In this document: positions 1-20,600 of the stretch, piece by piece
How positions within the stretch are numbered: the stretch's first letter is position 1
Layout of the letters: each line of letters opens with the position of its first letter
From: Dioscorea cayenensis subsp. rotundata
Taxonomy: Eukaryota; Streptophyta; Magnoliopsida; Dioscoreales; Dioscoreaceae
Direction: 5' to 3'
Assembly (NCBI RefSeq): GCF_009730915.1
Contig: NC_052487.1
Span: 372,001-436,000 of the forward strand
DNA length: 64,000 nucleotides
Position numbers and translations under genes: made by a program
The notes under the pieces: generated by a model
What the model was told of the DNA's origin: nothing
The model's input: only the letters and a program-made list of their open reading frames with translations
Databases searched by the model: none

Positions 1-774
1 AAAATATTGCAAGGACTAAAAAGCAAAAAGTACATAATTACATGGACTTGTACAGTAATTAAAATATTATTATAATACATTTATTTATTTGAATCATGAT
101 TGAAATTTGATACAATGTCTTCACACTTCAATGACTTCATGTTTTTTTCTTGTCTAGGCTTTGTGCAACACTGACTTCATTATTTTTTCCTGGGTTTGAA
201 ATTTGTTCAAGGGCTGTATGGCCCAAATTTAACACTATCTTCTATTTTAGGATGTTTCATGGGAAATGGTCTTTGCTGGAGACAATGCTTTTATTCCTTG
301 TAGTATGAATTCTGTGTGTTGTTTTGCCACATCAGGTTTTTCTTCTAGTGGATGTGGATGAAGTGACTTTGAGTGCTTTACTGTCTGAATTCTAGTTAGT
401 TCCAACATTACTTGGGAGTTAAAATATTTTCCCTTGTGGTTTATCCAAAAAGTTTTTCTTTCAAAAGATCAACGTACTACCAAATATATTGTTATAAAAT
501 GTGAACGTAGTGTCTAATATGAAACACTGAATGTTGTTATCTTGTACAGGTTTTACAACTAATGCATCTTTTTCTTTGTATTTTGATTCATTCCTAGTTT
601 TCTGTGATTGAATTCTTCATTTAGCCTAACTTCTAAATATCATCAAAACTTTATTGGTTGCATTGACTTGGAAAATATACATGATAGTATGACATTAAAT
701 TTTTCCATTTGAAATATTTTGTATATCCGATATGGTTGTTAATGTGTGCATTTGTTTTCATCCCTGTGCTACAG

Positions 775-3700
775 GACTGCTGCATTTTACTTTCTTATTC
801 ACAGCTATGGCTTACGTCTGGACAAATCTTTACTAATTGACTGGTTTCAAGGTGCATGTGAAGTTCTGCAAAGGTAGTTTGCTATGTAATCAGATTTTAG
901 TTGTCCTTAGTTTGTGATGCTTTTTAGCCCTTGGTTTTTGAATTGTGCATTTGCTGCTGGGTCATTTATTCGAAATAATAATTTACACAGGTAAATATGA
1001 CATTTATAGTTATTCTTTGTTTTTTTTTGGATTCGTGAACTAAACTGCATAGCTGGCTTGATATGCTTGAATTGAATTTCTGGTGAATTTTCTCAAAGCA
1101 ATTAGAAACACAGTTAATCTTATTTGATTGTTTAAGAGTGGCCTTTTTATGGCAAGGTGAAAGGCTTGGCGTGATTTTGCATCCAAAAGATGATAAGTGA
1201 TCTTGGTGGTTTGTTCATATTTATGTTGAGTTACTTGAAACCCAGGCTCCTATCTTGCTAATACTTTGTGTTCACTGGCCTGATAGATGCTTTGAGTCCA
1301 AGTACTTCCTGGTTGCACGCATGTGTATGTTGGTATACTCGTGCCATGTTATTGTTGTATTTATATTATATTTCTGCCTTATGTTGGTCATTATGGATTT
1401 TCTGTATGGATAATTGTGATTATGTAATTCCTAAAAATTGTTCAATTTTCCTTATTTTTTGTTTCTGTGTGTGTACAGGATTTTGAATGATTCAAAGACC
1501 ATGTATTCTCATGATAACATTTTGTGGCTCTTGTGGTATAGCTTCTCACCTTCTTAGTGATTATAAGTTGCTCATTGTTACGTTGATCCATGTTCAGTTC
1601 TTCTTAGTAAATGGATTTCATATTTATAGATTTTGTGTGATGTTTAATTGACTTCCTCTATTCCATATGCATGTTTCATTGCATCACATGGATTTTAAAT
1701 TTGAACTATTCATTGGCACAACATCTCAGTTCACAATCCAATTGACATTTCTTGAATCCATTTGCAAAGGACTTTTCAGGAGCTTTTATTTGTGCTTTGT
1801 CCCAGTTCAGATGAGCAGCTTCCACAACATCTGTGTTATACTTCTGGCGAGGTATCAGCACTGAATGTTTTAATTCCTATATTTACCTTTTTTCCATGTA
1901 ACTTATCTAGGAGTATTGAGGTTTTGACAATTGCTTATGCAATATAATTAAATTGAACAATTCTAATTGGTTGATCTCAATGTGTGAGAAAAAATTTTCA
2001 AGGACATGGAAAATTAGAAGGCTGTGGCAATGTGAGAGATATTTAGGCTTAGTTTCTGATAGAGAAGACGATTTGCAGAATGTTTTAAGAGAAGGCTGTT
2101 ACTGTATTATATTTAACTTCCATTATTGTGCTGGACCCTTACTAGATCAAATTATTGGTGAGTATGACTAGACTGCTCGATTTTTCTGTTTTTTTTTTTT
2201 TTTATTGTCTATCTTGATGATAATACATTTAGCTTTAGACTTCATTGTCATGGTGATGACAATGTTCAGTTGATTTTCTTTAAGGAATAAGCTTTTGAAA
2301 TTTAACTGCCCTGTTAGCCCATTTGGTTGGTATCCCATGTCCCATGTATGGCCTGGTAACATTTTCAACTGTAGTTCAATACCTAGCCTTTTCGAGTTTT
2401 GTCTCCATCTTTCTACTTGGTTGTTTGATAATCACTTCCAATTAAGTATAGGATAAGTTGTCATTATTTCTTGCTTTTTGATGGATTTAAGGGTTCATTT
2501 GGTATTAGTTAAGGTTAAATCTATGGACCATGGATTAGGTTGCCACATTAAATTCACATGGATCTTCATAGGCATTTGCATTTCTTGTGGATTCTAGTTA
2601 TTTGTTTCGGTCCCATTCACCCTTGCATTGATCACTCATCTAATGCTAATCATGGATCTTTTGTCTGTTGCAAACCTTATTTGCAGGTATATCACTTATT
2701 TCCTACTTATTTTTTTTTTATTGCTTCTTGGCAGACTGCTAAGATTCGAAATGCTTGGCATGTCATATGGAGCTGTCTAATGCATGGATTACCGATGTTT
2801 AGCAAGGTTGCATCAGTAGTGAGTCTTCTTGTCTCTCTTAACTTGATTAATGAACTTCTTCGCCCTTTTTTTTTTTAAATTTTTTATAAGATAGTAGTTT
2901 TCATAAGATCTTCCACAAGCATTTTCATCTTTTGCAATAATTTGCACTTCACCTGTACTGTTATCCAGTTCAAATTCCCTTGTTTGTCCTAGGAAGCATC
3001 TTTCTAACAATTTGAAATTCATCCTTATTGCTTATTTGAAAGTTACTATACTATCATGGTGACTTGTTGTACTTATCCTTTTTCTGACATGCTGTGTTTT
3101 TATGCATCCGCAGGCTGATGCTGCTTTAACACTACTTGGCAATATGACTTTAACAGTAATTTCCTCTCACTAATATTTTTCACCTCTCATCACTTTTCTA
3201 GATCTGTTTCTGTTCGTATTCTCAATAAGTGCTTTTCCTTCCTATTAGGTCATCTTATTAACACTTGTATTGTCCATTAATTATTCTGCTATTTTTTTCA
3301 CATTGTCAATTCGTACTTTATGTTTTAGGAGCAAATAGGAGCAGCTGTTGTTCCTCAAGATGTGTGGAACCTGCGTATTTTTAATAATGTTCCGTCTCTG
3401 TAAGTATTTGCTTTTATATTGACATGCTCTCTCAAAGTTTGTGGTCTGAGTCTAACTGCTTCTGTTGTCAAGTGCCTATACAAAATGCAATGCATGATTG
3501 GATACCATGATGCATATTCTCTTAATATTGATGATTGTAAGCTTAACTTCTACTGGCAAATAATTTGAAATTGTCATTAGGCTATATTTTGAATATCACG
3601 CTCCATGGAATTGTTGCGTTTTCCTTTTCAAATTTCCATGTGTTTTATCTTGGCTACTTTTCTAACTATAGTGATGTCACATCTTGTCAATTATGCGGCA

Positions 3701-6700
3701 TTGAGAATTGATATGTTGTCATTGCAATAAGTATGCAACTTTCCAATTAGACATTGTTAATTGTATCTTTGCTTTTGATGAATTTGCTCCAGGTCAGCCT
3801 TGTATTTTGTTGCTTGCTATTTCTCAAAAACAGGTGTCCAGGTATTTCTTTGGCTCTTTTCCTGAACAGGCATGCATAGTTTTTATTTCTGGAATTACAT
3901 ATCATGAGTTTGAATTTTTTCATGCTCTCTCTTTAATCATTTCTCACAAACAGAAGTGTTTATAAAGCATTTTCCACTTTCGAATTGATATTTTATTTTG
4001 ATTTTTAGTTTTTGAATATGTTATAGTAATTGCTTTTTCCTTCAAAAATATCTTACAGGGTGATCTTCAAAATGTTATTTATCTTAGGAAAAGCTTATTG
4101 CAAGCCATATTGGATTTGGTCAACTTCAAGGTTTGCTCTCGATTGTGTTTGGATAATCTAATGTTATAAATGGAATATAGTTTTGCTCAATGATATAAGT
4201 CACAGCATAATTTTTTTTCTTATTTGTAACTAAAAACAAACATACGAAGGTGCAAATTTTTGATAAAAATGTTTATAATTCCTTCGGAGTTTGTGAATGT
4301 TCTTGAACGAATTGGAGTCCTGATGTTTCTTCACATGTAGTGTTGTCAGCACAGAATGCCTCATTCTGCTCTGCAAAGGGATGCTTCATTATTTATATTC
4401 GTTGATAAATACTTAGTTTACATTATCTCTAGTCAAAATTACTAGGTTTAAGTGCATGTTGGAACACAATCTAGTTCTTCTAGGCATATTAGTTCTTGAA
4501 TGATCTTGCAAAGGAAAAAGAAGTATTGTTTGGTACGGATTCTGTGGTTGACTTTATTGACTTAGATGACTTTTGATTCTGCTCATTTTCCTGTTTACCC
4601 TTCATTGCTTTCTTTCTTGTTCTAGCTTTGCTTTAAAGACTATAAAGCTTTGTTTGTTGTAGGAACCTGCCAATCTTAATGAGCAATCTGTCTTGCTAAA
4701 TCCCGGGCGCCATTTGTTTTCTCTGCAGCTGTTGTGCTCCATTTCGTTTCGAGATAAAGTAGGTGAGTAAGAGTGTTGTCAGGAGTGTAAATCTAAGCAT
4801 TATCATTTCAAAACCTCTTGGTAGTCACTGCGAGTTTTCTTTCAGCTCTGCTATGCTGCGTTGGATAGGTAGTCACTGCTAGCACTCTACATGAAATCTT
4901 AGAGTGTTCGACAAAAGCTTTAGCAGAAATCAAAAATGAAACTACAATTCAGGTGCGTCTTTTAGTGCCCTGTCAAGTTTATTCTTCATTGTGCTCATAA
5001 TGTCTGTTGGGGTTTTTTTTTAAGGTCCAAAGTGAGCATCACCATACTGTTCGTCTCCCAAGGCAGATTTCCACAAACCACTAGTGGTGAAAGTGGAGTG
5101 AATTCCTATCTTTGGGACTCATAGTTTCTGATGGATGTGAGAGGATGAGCTTTGTCACATCCCTGATGCACTCTATGTCTTTTTGTGCAATTTGCATAAC
5201 TTATGGCTCTATTTTCAACCAGGTGTCGTTTTCATGTGTTGATAGTTTCACGTCTTTCTCAGCTCTTTTTTGTTTAAATCTTAGAACTTATAACTTCTAG
5301 TTGGGATATTCAGCAGATAGGCTTCCCATTTCTAATGCTTATAGACTAATTTTTTTATTTTATTATTGCATATATGGAATGTTTTATTTGCTGATTGTTT
5401 CACATTCTTCTCAGCTTTTATTTATTCAAATGTTTTGTTTGACTCCTACTACATGGGAGGTCTATGTGCATGATATCATGCGCTACAGTGCCTCCTTGCA
5501 GTGGCTGTTCTAGCTAGTCCTTGCATCAGTCGTGTTCTTAACCACTTGGTGCAAAGTGCATCTCCTATCCACTGGGAGTAGAAATGATAGCTATGATTAT
5601 CACTTGGGCCAGTTGATTGCATTACAGTGGTATTGCTACTATTTCAAATCAATGCTTATGAGTTCCAGGTGCTTAGGGCTTGGCCTGTATGCTGCTTGTT
5701 CGTGGAATTCATGCTTGTTTGCGTGTTAGATCTTTTTCATTTTCTACTCCCTCCTTAAAAGGGTCTTCTAGCTTTGCTTGTAGCTATATGCTCAGCATGC
5801 TGTAAAGGCTTTTGTCTCCAGAAATTCACACACACTCAACCAAATTCCTGGCAGACTGTTCACAATACTAAGAGGAAGACCTATTGACCCACCATTATGA
5901 AGTATTGTAGTACTTGTTTGTCTTTCAGCCCAGACATAGATGCTAAAAGTCATTGCTGTCATATTACGTAGAAATCATGGCTAATTATGAGTTATAAGAA
6001 AAGGGCTAAACCAACTACGACTTGTTTTACATTTTATATTACACAGAGACTGCTTTTGAGTTAAAACTGGTGCTCATGTGTGATTGTATTGTTAGGACAC
6101 AAGTCATTAATAACCAGCTTCTCCATGTCACTTCGGGTCGTGTTTTCAAAAATAATAGAAAATCCATCTGAGAAAGGAACTTTGAGAGAAGCTTCATCTT
6201 AACTTAAAGCGCTTATGCACTTGCTGGTAAATATTCTACCACCTTTCCTGGTTGAGCTGCAACATCAATTTATTGATTTATGGGTTTTTTTAATACACGA
6301 CTGTAAGTGGATTGAGGCACTGATATTGGTTTTAATTTCCTTTGCTCCTCTTTTTGCTGATTACTTTGTATTCATTGCTTTTGCAGCATAAAAGGAGATA
6401 ACAACTTGTTTATTAGTAAGGTGTCACAGTATATTATAAAGTTGCTGGATCATATGACATCGATCATAGAGAAGTATAATGAAATTCATTGTAATAGTTG
6501 CCTTGGTTTAAGCTCTATTTTAGATGCAGTTGGATTATCATTATCATCCCTTCAAGGCTTTCTGTCCGGTCCGCTTTTTCCATATTGTCGAGATACGAAC
6601 CATAAACTACTTGGAGGATTTCTTCAAACAATTGAGAAGCTATTGCTGGCTCTAGCTAAACTGTTTCCAGACCTTTCTAGGATTGATATGACAGATTTAT

Positions 6701-7426
6701 CTCTATGTACTTTGCCTTCACCTGAAAATCATAATCCTGTGGGTGAACCTAGTGCACAGATTATTGATATGGAGTTAGATGCGACTGATGATTCTAAAGA
6801 TGCAGAAGCTTTGGCTGTTCGAAGCAGTGATACTTCAGTTATTTCTTTGTCTCCTCAACAGTTGAGGATAGAAATAGTAAAAGCTTGCTCATATTTTTTC
6901 CCTGTTTTACCTATCTTTACATGGGAAGTTTTGCTTGATCTCATGAGGAAGGAAAATGATGCAGAGGTCAGTTTATCTTCATCTTGTAATCTTTTGGTTG
7001 TGTTTCTTATTGAATTTCGATCTTGAGGTATGTGTGAGTAATGTTTTGTGATGATTTTGCCCATCAAGCAGGTTTTGCAACCTATTCTATTCAATCTTTG
7101 TAAACATTTTCCACAATCCACTGGAAGTCTTTCTAAGTTGGTACATTGCAATCTCTCTTATAAGTTTGTTAAATTCATAAGTTCATCTTCAGATATTGGA
7201 ACATTAATTGTGAGGCAAGCTATTTGTCAAATCTCTATCTATAATCTGCTTTGATATCTTTATTTCTGTGTAGGTTAATGTAATAAACAAGATGATGGAT
7301 ACCAGTTCAAGTCTAAGCTGTCATTATGCAAGCATGCTATCCTCTTCATGTGCTTTGTTGGAATCGTTAGTTCTTTCCAGTTCTCATGACAAGAAATGCG
7401 GTGAGGAAGTGGTCAATAATGATGAG
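775..7426 (+). CDS. ATM: ATM-like kinase, N-terminal/middle exons only (partial)
   Basis: Spliced exons on the plus strand, all with GT..AG borders. Best supported: 775-873, 1479-1535, 2735-2818, 3114-3155, 3329-3399, 3793-3841, 4059-4130, 4663-4762, 4873-4952, 6387-6966, 7072-7140 and 7274-7426. Phases agree between neighbouring exons from 2735 to 4952 and from 6387 to 7426. The translations (for example NVPSLSALYFVACYFSKTGV, then GDLQNVIYLRKSLLQAILD; MELDATDDSKDAEALAV; PIFTWEVLLDLMRKENDAEV) match my memory of the helical-repeat region before the kinase domain of plant ATM, a very large PI3K-like kinase of the double-strand-break response in the nucleus. No kinase domain is present: the gene begins before the window and stops at the N gap, and nothing to the right resembles its C-terminal part. 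Exons between 1780 and 2160, near 5025-5085 and near 6115-6229 are uncertain; the last contains an in-frame TAA. Identity rests on memory of the family, not on an alignment. Confidence 0.62.
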
Positions 7427-8218
7427 GTATGGTTTGTTTGCCTGTAGTTAAGTATTGCATTCCAAGTGTTCAGGACTCAGTGGTTGAATATATTGTCTTT
7501 GTTACGTTTGCTCTAATTAGTAATTATTAACACTGTATTTATGTGGAATAATTCATATCTAATACTAATATGCAAATGCATGGGTCTGTTTTGTTGTGCT
7601 AAAGTATTAGGTGTTGTTTCCCAAATGCTTTGAGAAACTCTGTGTGATTATTATGAGTTTCTTGAATAACTGTAAATCATGGCCTTAAACTATGTGGATG
7701 AAACCTATTTGTTAGAAGTATAAATTGAACTTTTTGGAACCATAATGGTTTCTCTAGGACTGAGTTCATTTAATTTTTTGCCCCATTGATAATGTTATAT
7801 TATTTAATTTTTCATTCATTAATATTTTCAAGCAGTGAATGAGTTATTTAAGAAAGACAAAGTGGATAGACTGATTTTTTATTTGTTTTTTTGGTTTGCT
7901 TTATCATCTTCATGATTCATTATGTTAGAGGGAGTTCTTGTATTATGAGACCTAATTTTATGTGTGTTATGAGCAAACAATGCTCTTTGTTTATCCATAT
8001 AACCATTTCTTGTTAGGGGGTACCTCATGGTCAACTGAAAATGTTTGTTGCTCCTTGAGCACGCCTTTTTTGTTTTCTTTTTATCAATTACTTTGATACG
8101 TAATGTCTTTGGAAAGGATGTTTATTTCCTCTTGAAAATTGTTGACATTTTCTATGAATATTTGTAAAATTGTGCTTTCTTTTTTATTGTTCTTCTTGGA
8201 ATGTGTTTTTAGTCCTCT
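7427..8218. other. AT-rich intron sequence up to the gap
   Basis: Follows the splice donor at 7427 and holds no recognisable coding exon. It is presumably the start of the next ATM intron, broken off by the run of N. Confidence 0.5.
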
Positions 8219-9218
8219 NNNNNNNNNNNNNNNNNNNNNNNNNNNNNNNNNNNNNNNNNNNNNNNNNNNNNNNNNNNNNNNNNNNNNNNNNNNNNNNNNN
8301 NNNNNNNNNNNNNNNNNNNNNNNNNNNNNNNNNNNNNNNNNNNNNNNNNNNNNNNNNNNNNNNNNNNNNNNNNNNNNNNNNNNNNNNNNNNNNNNNNNNN
8401 NNNNNNNNNNNNNNNNNNNNNNNNNNNNNNNNNNNNNNNNNNNNNNNNNNNNNNNNNNNNNNNNNNNNNNNNNNNNNNNNNNNNNNNNNNNNNNNNNNNN
8501 NNNNNNNNNNNNNNNNNNNNNNNNNNNNNNNNNNNNNNNNNNNNNNNNNNNNNNNNNNNNNNNNNNNNNNNNNNNNNNNNNNNNNNNNNNNNNNNNNNNN
8601 NNNNNNNNNNNNNNNNNNNNNNNNNNNNNNNNNNNNNNNNNNNNNNNNNNNNNNNNNNNNNNNNNNNNNNNNNNNNNNNNNNNNNNNNNNNNNNNNNNNN
8701 NNNNNNNNNNNNNNNNNNNNNNNNNNNNNNNNNNNNNNNNNNNNNNNNNNNNNNNNNNNNNNNNNNNNNNNNNNNNNNNNNNNNNNNNNNNNNNNNNNNN
8801 NNNNNNNNNNNNNNNNNNNNNNNNNNNNNNNNNNNNNNNNNNNNNNNNNNNNNNNNNNNNNNNNNNNNNNNNNNNNNNNNNNNNNNNNNNNNNNNNNNNN
8901 NNNNNNNNNNNNNNNNNNNNNNNNNNNNNNNNNNNNNNNNNNNNNNNNNNNNNNNNNNNNNNNNNNNNNNNNNNNNNNNNNNNNNNNNNNNNNNNNNNNN
9001 NNNNNNNNNNNNNNNNNNNNNNNNNNNNNNNNNNNNNNNNNNNNNNNNNNNNNNNNNNNNNNNNNNNNNNNNNNNNNNNNNNNNNNNNNNNNNNNNNNNN
9101 NNNNNNNNNNNNNNNNNNNNNNNNNNNNNNNNNNNNNNNNNNNNNNNNNNNNNNNNNNNNNNNNNNNNNNNNNNNNNNNNNNNNNNNNNNNNNNNNNNNN
9201 NNNNNNNNNNNNNNNNNN
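8219..9218. other. Assembly gap, exactly 1000 N
   Basis: An uninterrupted run of N of exactly 1000 bases. A round number is normally a placeholder of unknown size, so true distance, order and orientation of the two flanks are not established by this sequence. Open reading frames that run through the N are meaningless. Confidence 0.98.
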
Positions 9219-16640
<7,422 letters not shown>

Positions 16641-16697
16641 AAGCCCTAAAGAGCTCTGAAACCCTACCCTAAAACCCTAAAACCCTAAACCCTAATT
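16641..16697. repeat. Arabidopsis-type telomere repeats (CCCTAAA), right edge of the array
   Basis: From 16657 to 16695 the units read CCCTA, CCCTAAAA, CCCTAAAA, CCCTAAA, CCCTAA. Just left of this lie intermediate forms such as CCCTAGG and CCCTAAAG. The plus strand carries the C-rich strand and unique sequence lies to the right, which is the orientation of a left chromosome end. Confidence 0.85.
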
Positions 16698-17063
16698 TTT
16701 AATTATAGTGATAATCAGTTAATTTGATTTAAAAAATTTTACATCTATCATTTTATGGTTATATTTGTAAGGAAATTAAAAAAAAATTGCTTATTACACA
16801 TGGTTTTAATTTTTTTAGAAAAAACATAACAAATTATTTTTTTAAGATTGCGTATTTAAAAAAAATTTCGAAAGGCATAAGTTTTAAAAATAAATAAATA
16901 AATACATTCTTTAAAAAATATGTGAGCAATGAGTCATTTTTATAAAATATATATATATAATAATATTGTTAAATATATATTGTTAAAATCCAATAGATAT
17001 ATATAATTATATATAATTATATATAATTATTATGAAAAATAATTATATTATTGTTAAAGACTG
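16698..17063. other. AT-rich, non-coding junction sequence
   Basis: Very AT-rich with short ATATAATT repeats near 16945-17035. No gene is visible. It would be subtelomeric if the array is a telomere. Confidence 0.5.
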
Positions 17064-17605
17064 GCTTCTCCATTCCATCGGCGGCGCCCGCCTCTCTCCA
17101 TCTCGCTGGCTCGTGACGACGAGAACGAAGAAGAAGAGCTGTAAGATCCTCATCCTCCACTTTTTCTTGACCATGTTTTTGGCCAAGCTGATGATTCCTA
17201 GGTCTTAGGGTTTATTGGGTCTGTTTCCACTGTACCGCAACTCTTCTCGATGCCTCCCTTCTCGATTCCATCAGCAGCGCCCGCTTCTCTTCCTCTCGCC
17301 GGCTCGTGACGACGAGGACGAAGAAGAAGAGCGGTAAGATCCTCATCCTCCACTTTTTCTTGACCATGTTTTTGGCCAAGCTGATGATTCCTATGACTTA
17401 GGGTTTATTCGGTCTTTTTCCACTGTACCGCAACTCTTCTCGATGTCTCCCTTCTCGATTCCATCAGCGGCGCCCGCCTCTCTCCATCTCGCCGGCTCGT
17501 GACGACGAGAACGAAGAAGAAGAGAGGTAAGATCCTCATCCTCCACTTTTGCTTTACCAGGTTTTTGGCCAAGCTGATGATTCCTAAGATTTAGGGTTTA
17601 TTGGG
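17064..17605 (+). repeat. 193-bp tandem repeat, about 2.8 copies, resembling a first exon plus splice donor
   Basis: Copies begin near 17064, 17257 and 17450; the landmark ATTCCATC recurs at exactly 193-bp spacing. Each unit has a GC-rich part with GACGACGAGRACGAAGAAGA, then a GTAAGATCC that looks like a splice donor, then a T-rich part. The third copy lacks the end of the unit. This looks like the 5' untranslated exon and first intron start of a plant gene, tandemly multiplied. No coding exon that it would serve was recognised downstream. Confidence 0.7.
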
Positions 17606-20600
17606 TCTTAATTGCGATCTGACGTTTGATCCATTTAGCAAGGAATAGATCAGCGGAGTATTAGATTGTATTTTATTTATAAAGTGCTGTGAATTTGTGT
17701 GAAAAGTTCTATAAATCATGATCCACTGTATTGATTATTGCTGTTTTCATATTATCCTTTCCTTTTCTTGATTAGCATTTTGTTCGTATGTCTAGAGCTT
17801 GATTACAGTCTTGATCCATTCTTTCAACAAGTAGAGCAAAGGGGTACTAGACATTATTCTTGTTCATTGGGTTAACTGTGAAATTTTGTGTAAAAGCTCA
17901 ACCAATTTCGATTTGACATGCCAGGATTATCCATTCTGTCAAAAAGGCTTGTATGAAATATGCATTAGATCTTGTTTCTAATTTTAGGGGTTGAAGCATC
18001 TATAACCTGTGGTTGTGTTTGTTGATTGCAAGGGTTCTAACTTAGCCCTTGCAGCTCTTGTTTTATATATTTATTACTGCTTGACTTTTGAAGAACTTTG
18101 CTTGTGTGTTGAGTCGTATCATTTCAAATTCAATTGCAGAAAAACCCCAAGAATAATGATTCTTTTTTTTATTTTTTGTTAGGGTCTTTTAGTTTAGTTG
18201 CAGCCATGTGCTTGATCTTTTCACCTTTTTTTTCGTTTTTTTATTTTTTTGATAAATTTCATCTTTTTCTGATTGATTATCCTGCTTTTACTAGATAAAT
18301 GAATAAGTTAACTGTTTGGTTGGGCAAAGTTTAGTTCAGATTTTGTAGTTCATGGGGCTTAGTGAACACCGGATATTTCTTGGATCTTGAACGAGATTTA
18401 AATTCTCAATAGCTTTCTAGATGGCACAATCATTTAATTTTATGGGCCATATGTAAGCTGCATCAGTTTCTCAGTCGACTATTTGAGTACACTAGTTTAG
18501 GTTCTGTAGCTATTTCCTTATTTGGCTCCAAAGCGAGAACTAATCTTTTTTAGCTTGATTTTATCACAAGTAGGATTACATGACCGCTTAAAAGAAAGCA
18601 AGAAATACATAATCATATAAACTTAAAACCTGTGGTATATATTTATTTGTTTATGTTGATTTAAGCATGGTTTGCCACATGATCTTGCACGCTGATATTT
18701 TCATTTTCTTCGTATGGATCAACAAAAAAAGAAATAAATAAAAAGGTTTATAGCTAAACTCTAAACCCTAACCCCTAAACAATAAAACCCTAAAACCCCA
18801 AGAGTAATGTTATTTATGAATTTCTTCTTGGCTTTGTTTTTGCATGAGGCCATTTGCATAAAATGTCATTATCATTATCATTTTTTTTGTGCATATGTCG
18901 TCTTAGTTGTCGTATACGACAAGATTTACAGTGTTATGTTTTTATTAAGCGGTATAGGACAAGATTTACAGTGTTATGTTCTTATTAAGGGGTTCCTTGC
19001 TTGTTCAATTGCTTCTCCAATTGACTAGCTTTAGGTATTGTTCCATAAAAATGTCACATGACTCATATTACTAGCTTGGACTTGGGTTCTATTTTATAAA
19101 AAGCAAGCTTTGTGAACAATCATATTCATTCTAGTTGGATTCTTTTGTGTTTTATTTTTTTAACTTGTTTATTCCTCAAAATTTGTGCTACTAAAAAGTA
19201 TGCAATCGTAAGTGGAAATTCTTGATCATAATGATTCAATTCTCTGTTAACAGTTAATTCCTGCAGTTAATGTTGCTTGTTAATGGTGGTTATGTTGTTT
19301 CAGGATCATTTAACTTATTATCTGATAATGCTTGAAGGTTTTTCAGTCATCTCTATACTTGTAAAGGTTGGTTCCATGTGCCTTTTCTTACTTACACTAT
19401 GGTCTAATGCCATAAGTATATTATCATCTTCTGGCCTCAATCAATTTTGAATTGTCTTCACTGTGTGTGACCAGATGTGAGTCCTAAATATGTTAATAAA
19501 AAATTGTCATCAAATTTTGGTTTAACGTGGCTTGCAATGTCCCCTAGTTCTTATTTCCTATCAGACAATAATAAGATTCAGATTATTAGAAGTGGTAAAG
19601 ATGGTGCATTAAATAAATTTTGCAGCTTGCAAGCTCAAACAACTGTATATTATGTTAGCAGCCAAGAATCTATGCGTAAATATTACTATTTGTAAATGGT
19701 TAAGCTGAACCCGCACCCCCAAATGCTATATTCATCCAAAAAGACCTAGGCAGCATGTTTGCTGATGTGGCTTGTTGATTGGGATTAAGGTCATATTGCT
19801 ATAAATTTATTGGGACTAGGGTCAATTGCTTAATTATTTAGGGTTTCTAAGTTCCCTTTTGAACCAACATCTATTGATGTAATCCTTTTTCATTACACCT
19901 TGAAGTATGCAGTTTAGTGGATGTTGTCTTTGTTTGTGGTTTTGGATGTGTAATATTTCTTACCTTAAAATCTGCAAATCCTGAGAAAAGCAAGTCAAGA
20001 ATTGTAGTGCCAGTTTCTGACCCTTTTTTGTACTCAATATATTATTTCTACCTTTGGTTGGTTTCTTAAAGTTATTGCATCTACAATTACAAGTTACATT
20101 GATTTTTTCCCCCTCGGCAAGAACTCATCAATTAATGATATTATAGATATTCTTGTTGTGCTGGTTGTTTCTAAAGTGCTGAGAGATTTAAAACTGAAAC
20201 TGTGTAAGGTTTGTTTTTGCAAATCTGGAACTCATTTTCAAGATGGTTTTTGTTTCCAGTTTAGAGGTAGATATCTCGAAGTAATATCAACATTAATAAT
20301 AGATTGCACCATTGTGTATGCTGGGATAGAACTTGATCACAAATCTTGCTTGTTGTGTAAAATATTATTGTGGAACTACTAAGAAATATAGATAACAAAA
20401 CTGACTTCTACCATGTGTATCTTAACATTCTTGCCTATACGTCAGTTGAATATTTTTAATTTTTATTTATCACTTGTATTTCTTCCCCTAATTTGTAGTA
20501 GTTCAATAGTGTGTTCAATTTTCCTGGTAGAAATCCCTTTTAATTTATCTTTAGGTTACTTTCTGTTTTTTCCCTTCCCTTTCCCCGTTTTTATTTCATT

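Noticed and set aside
17064..17605. Box C/D snoRNA genes suggested by the repeated TGATGATTCC
   Set aside because: No matching D box with terminal stem or guide arrangement could be found, and the preceding base does not fit the box C consensus.
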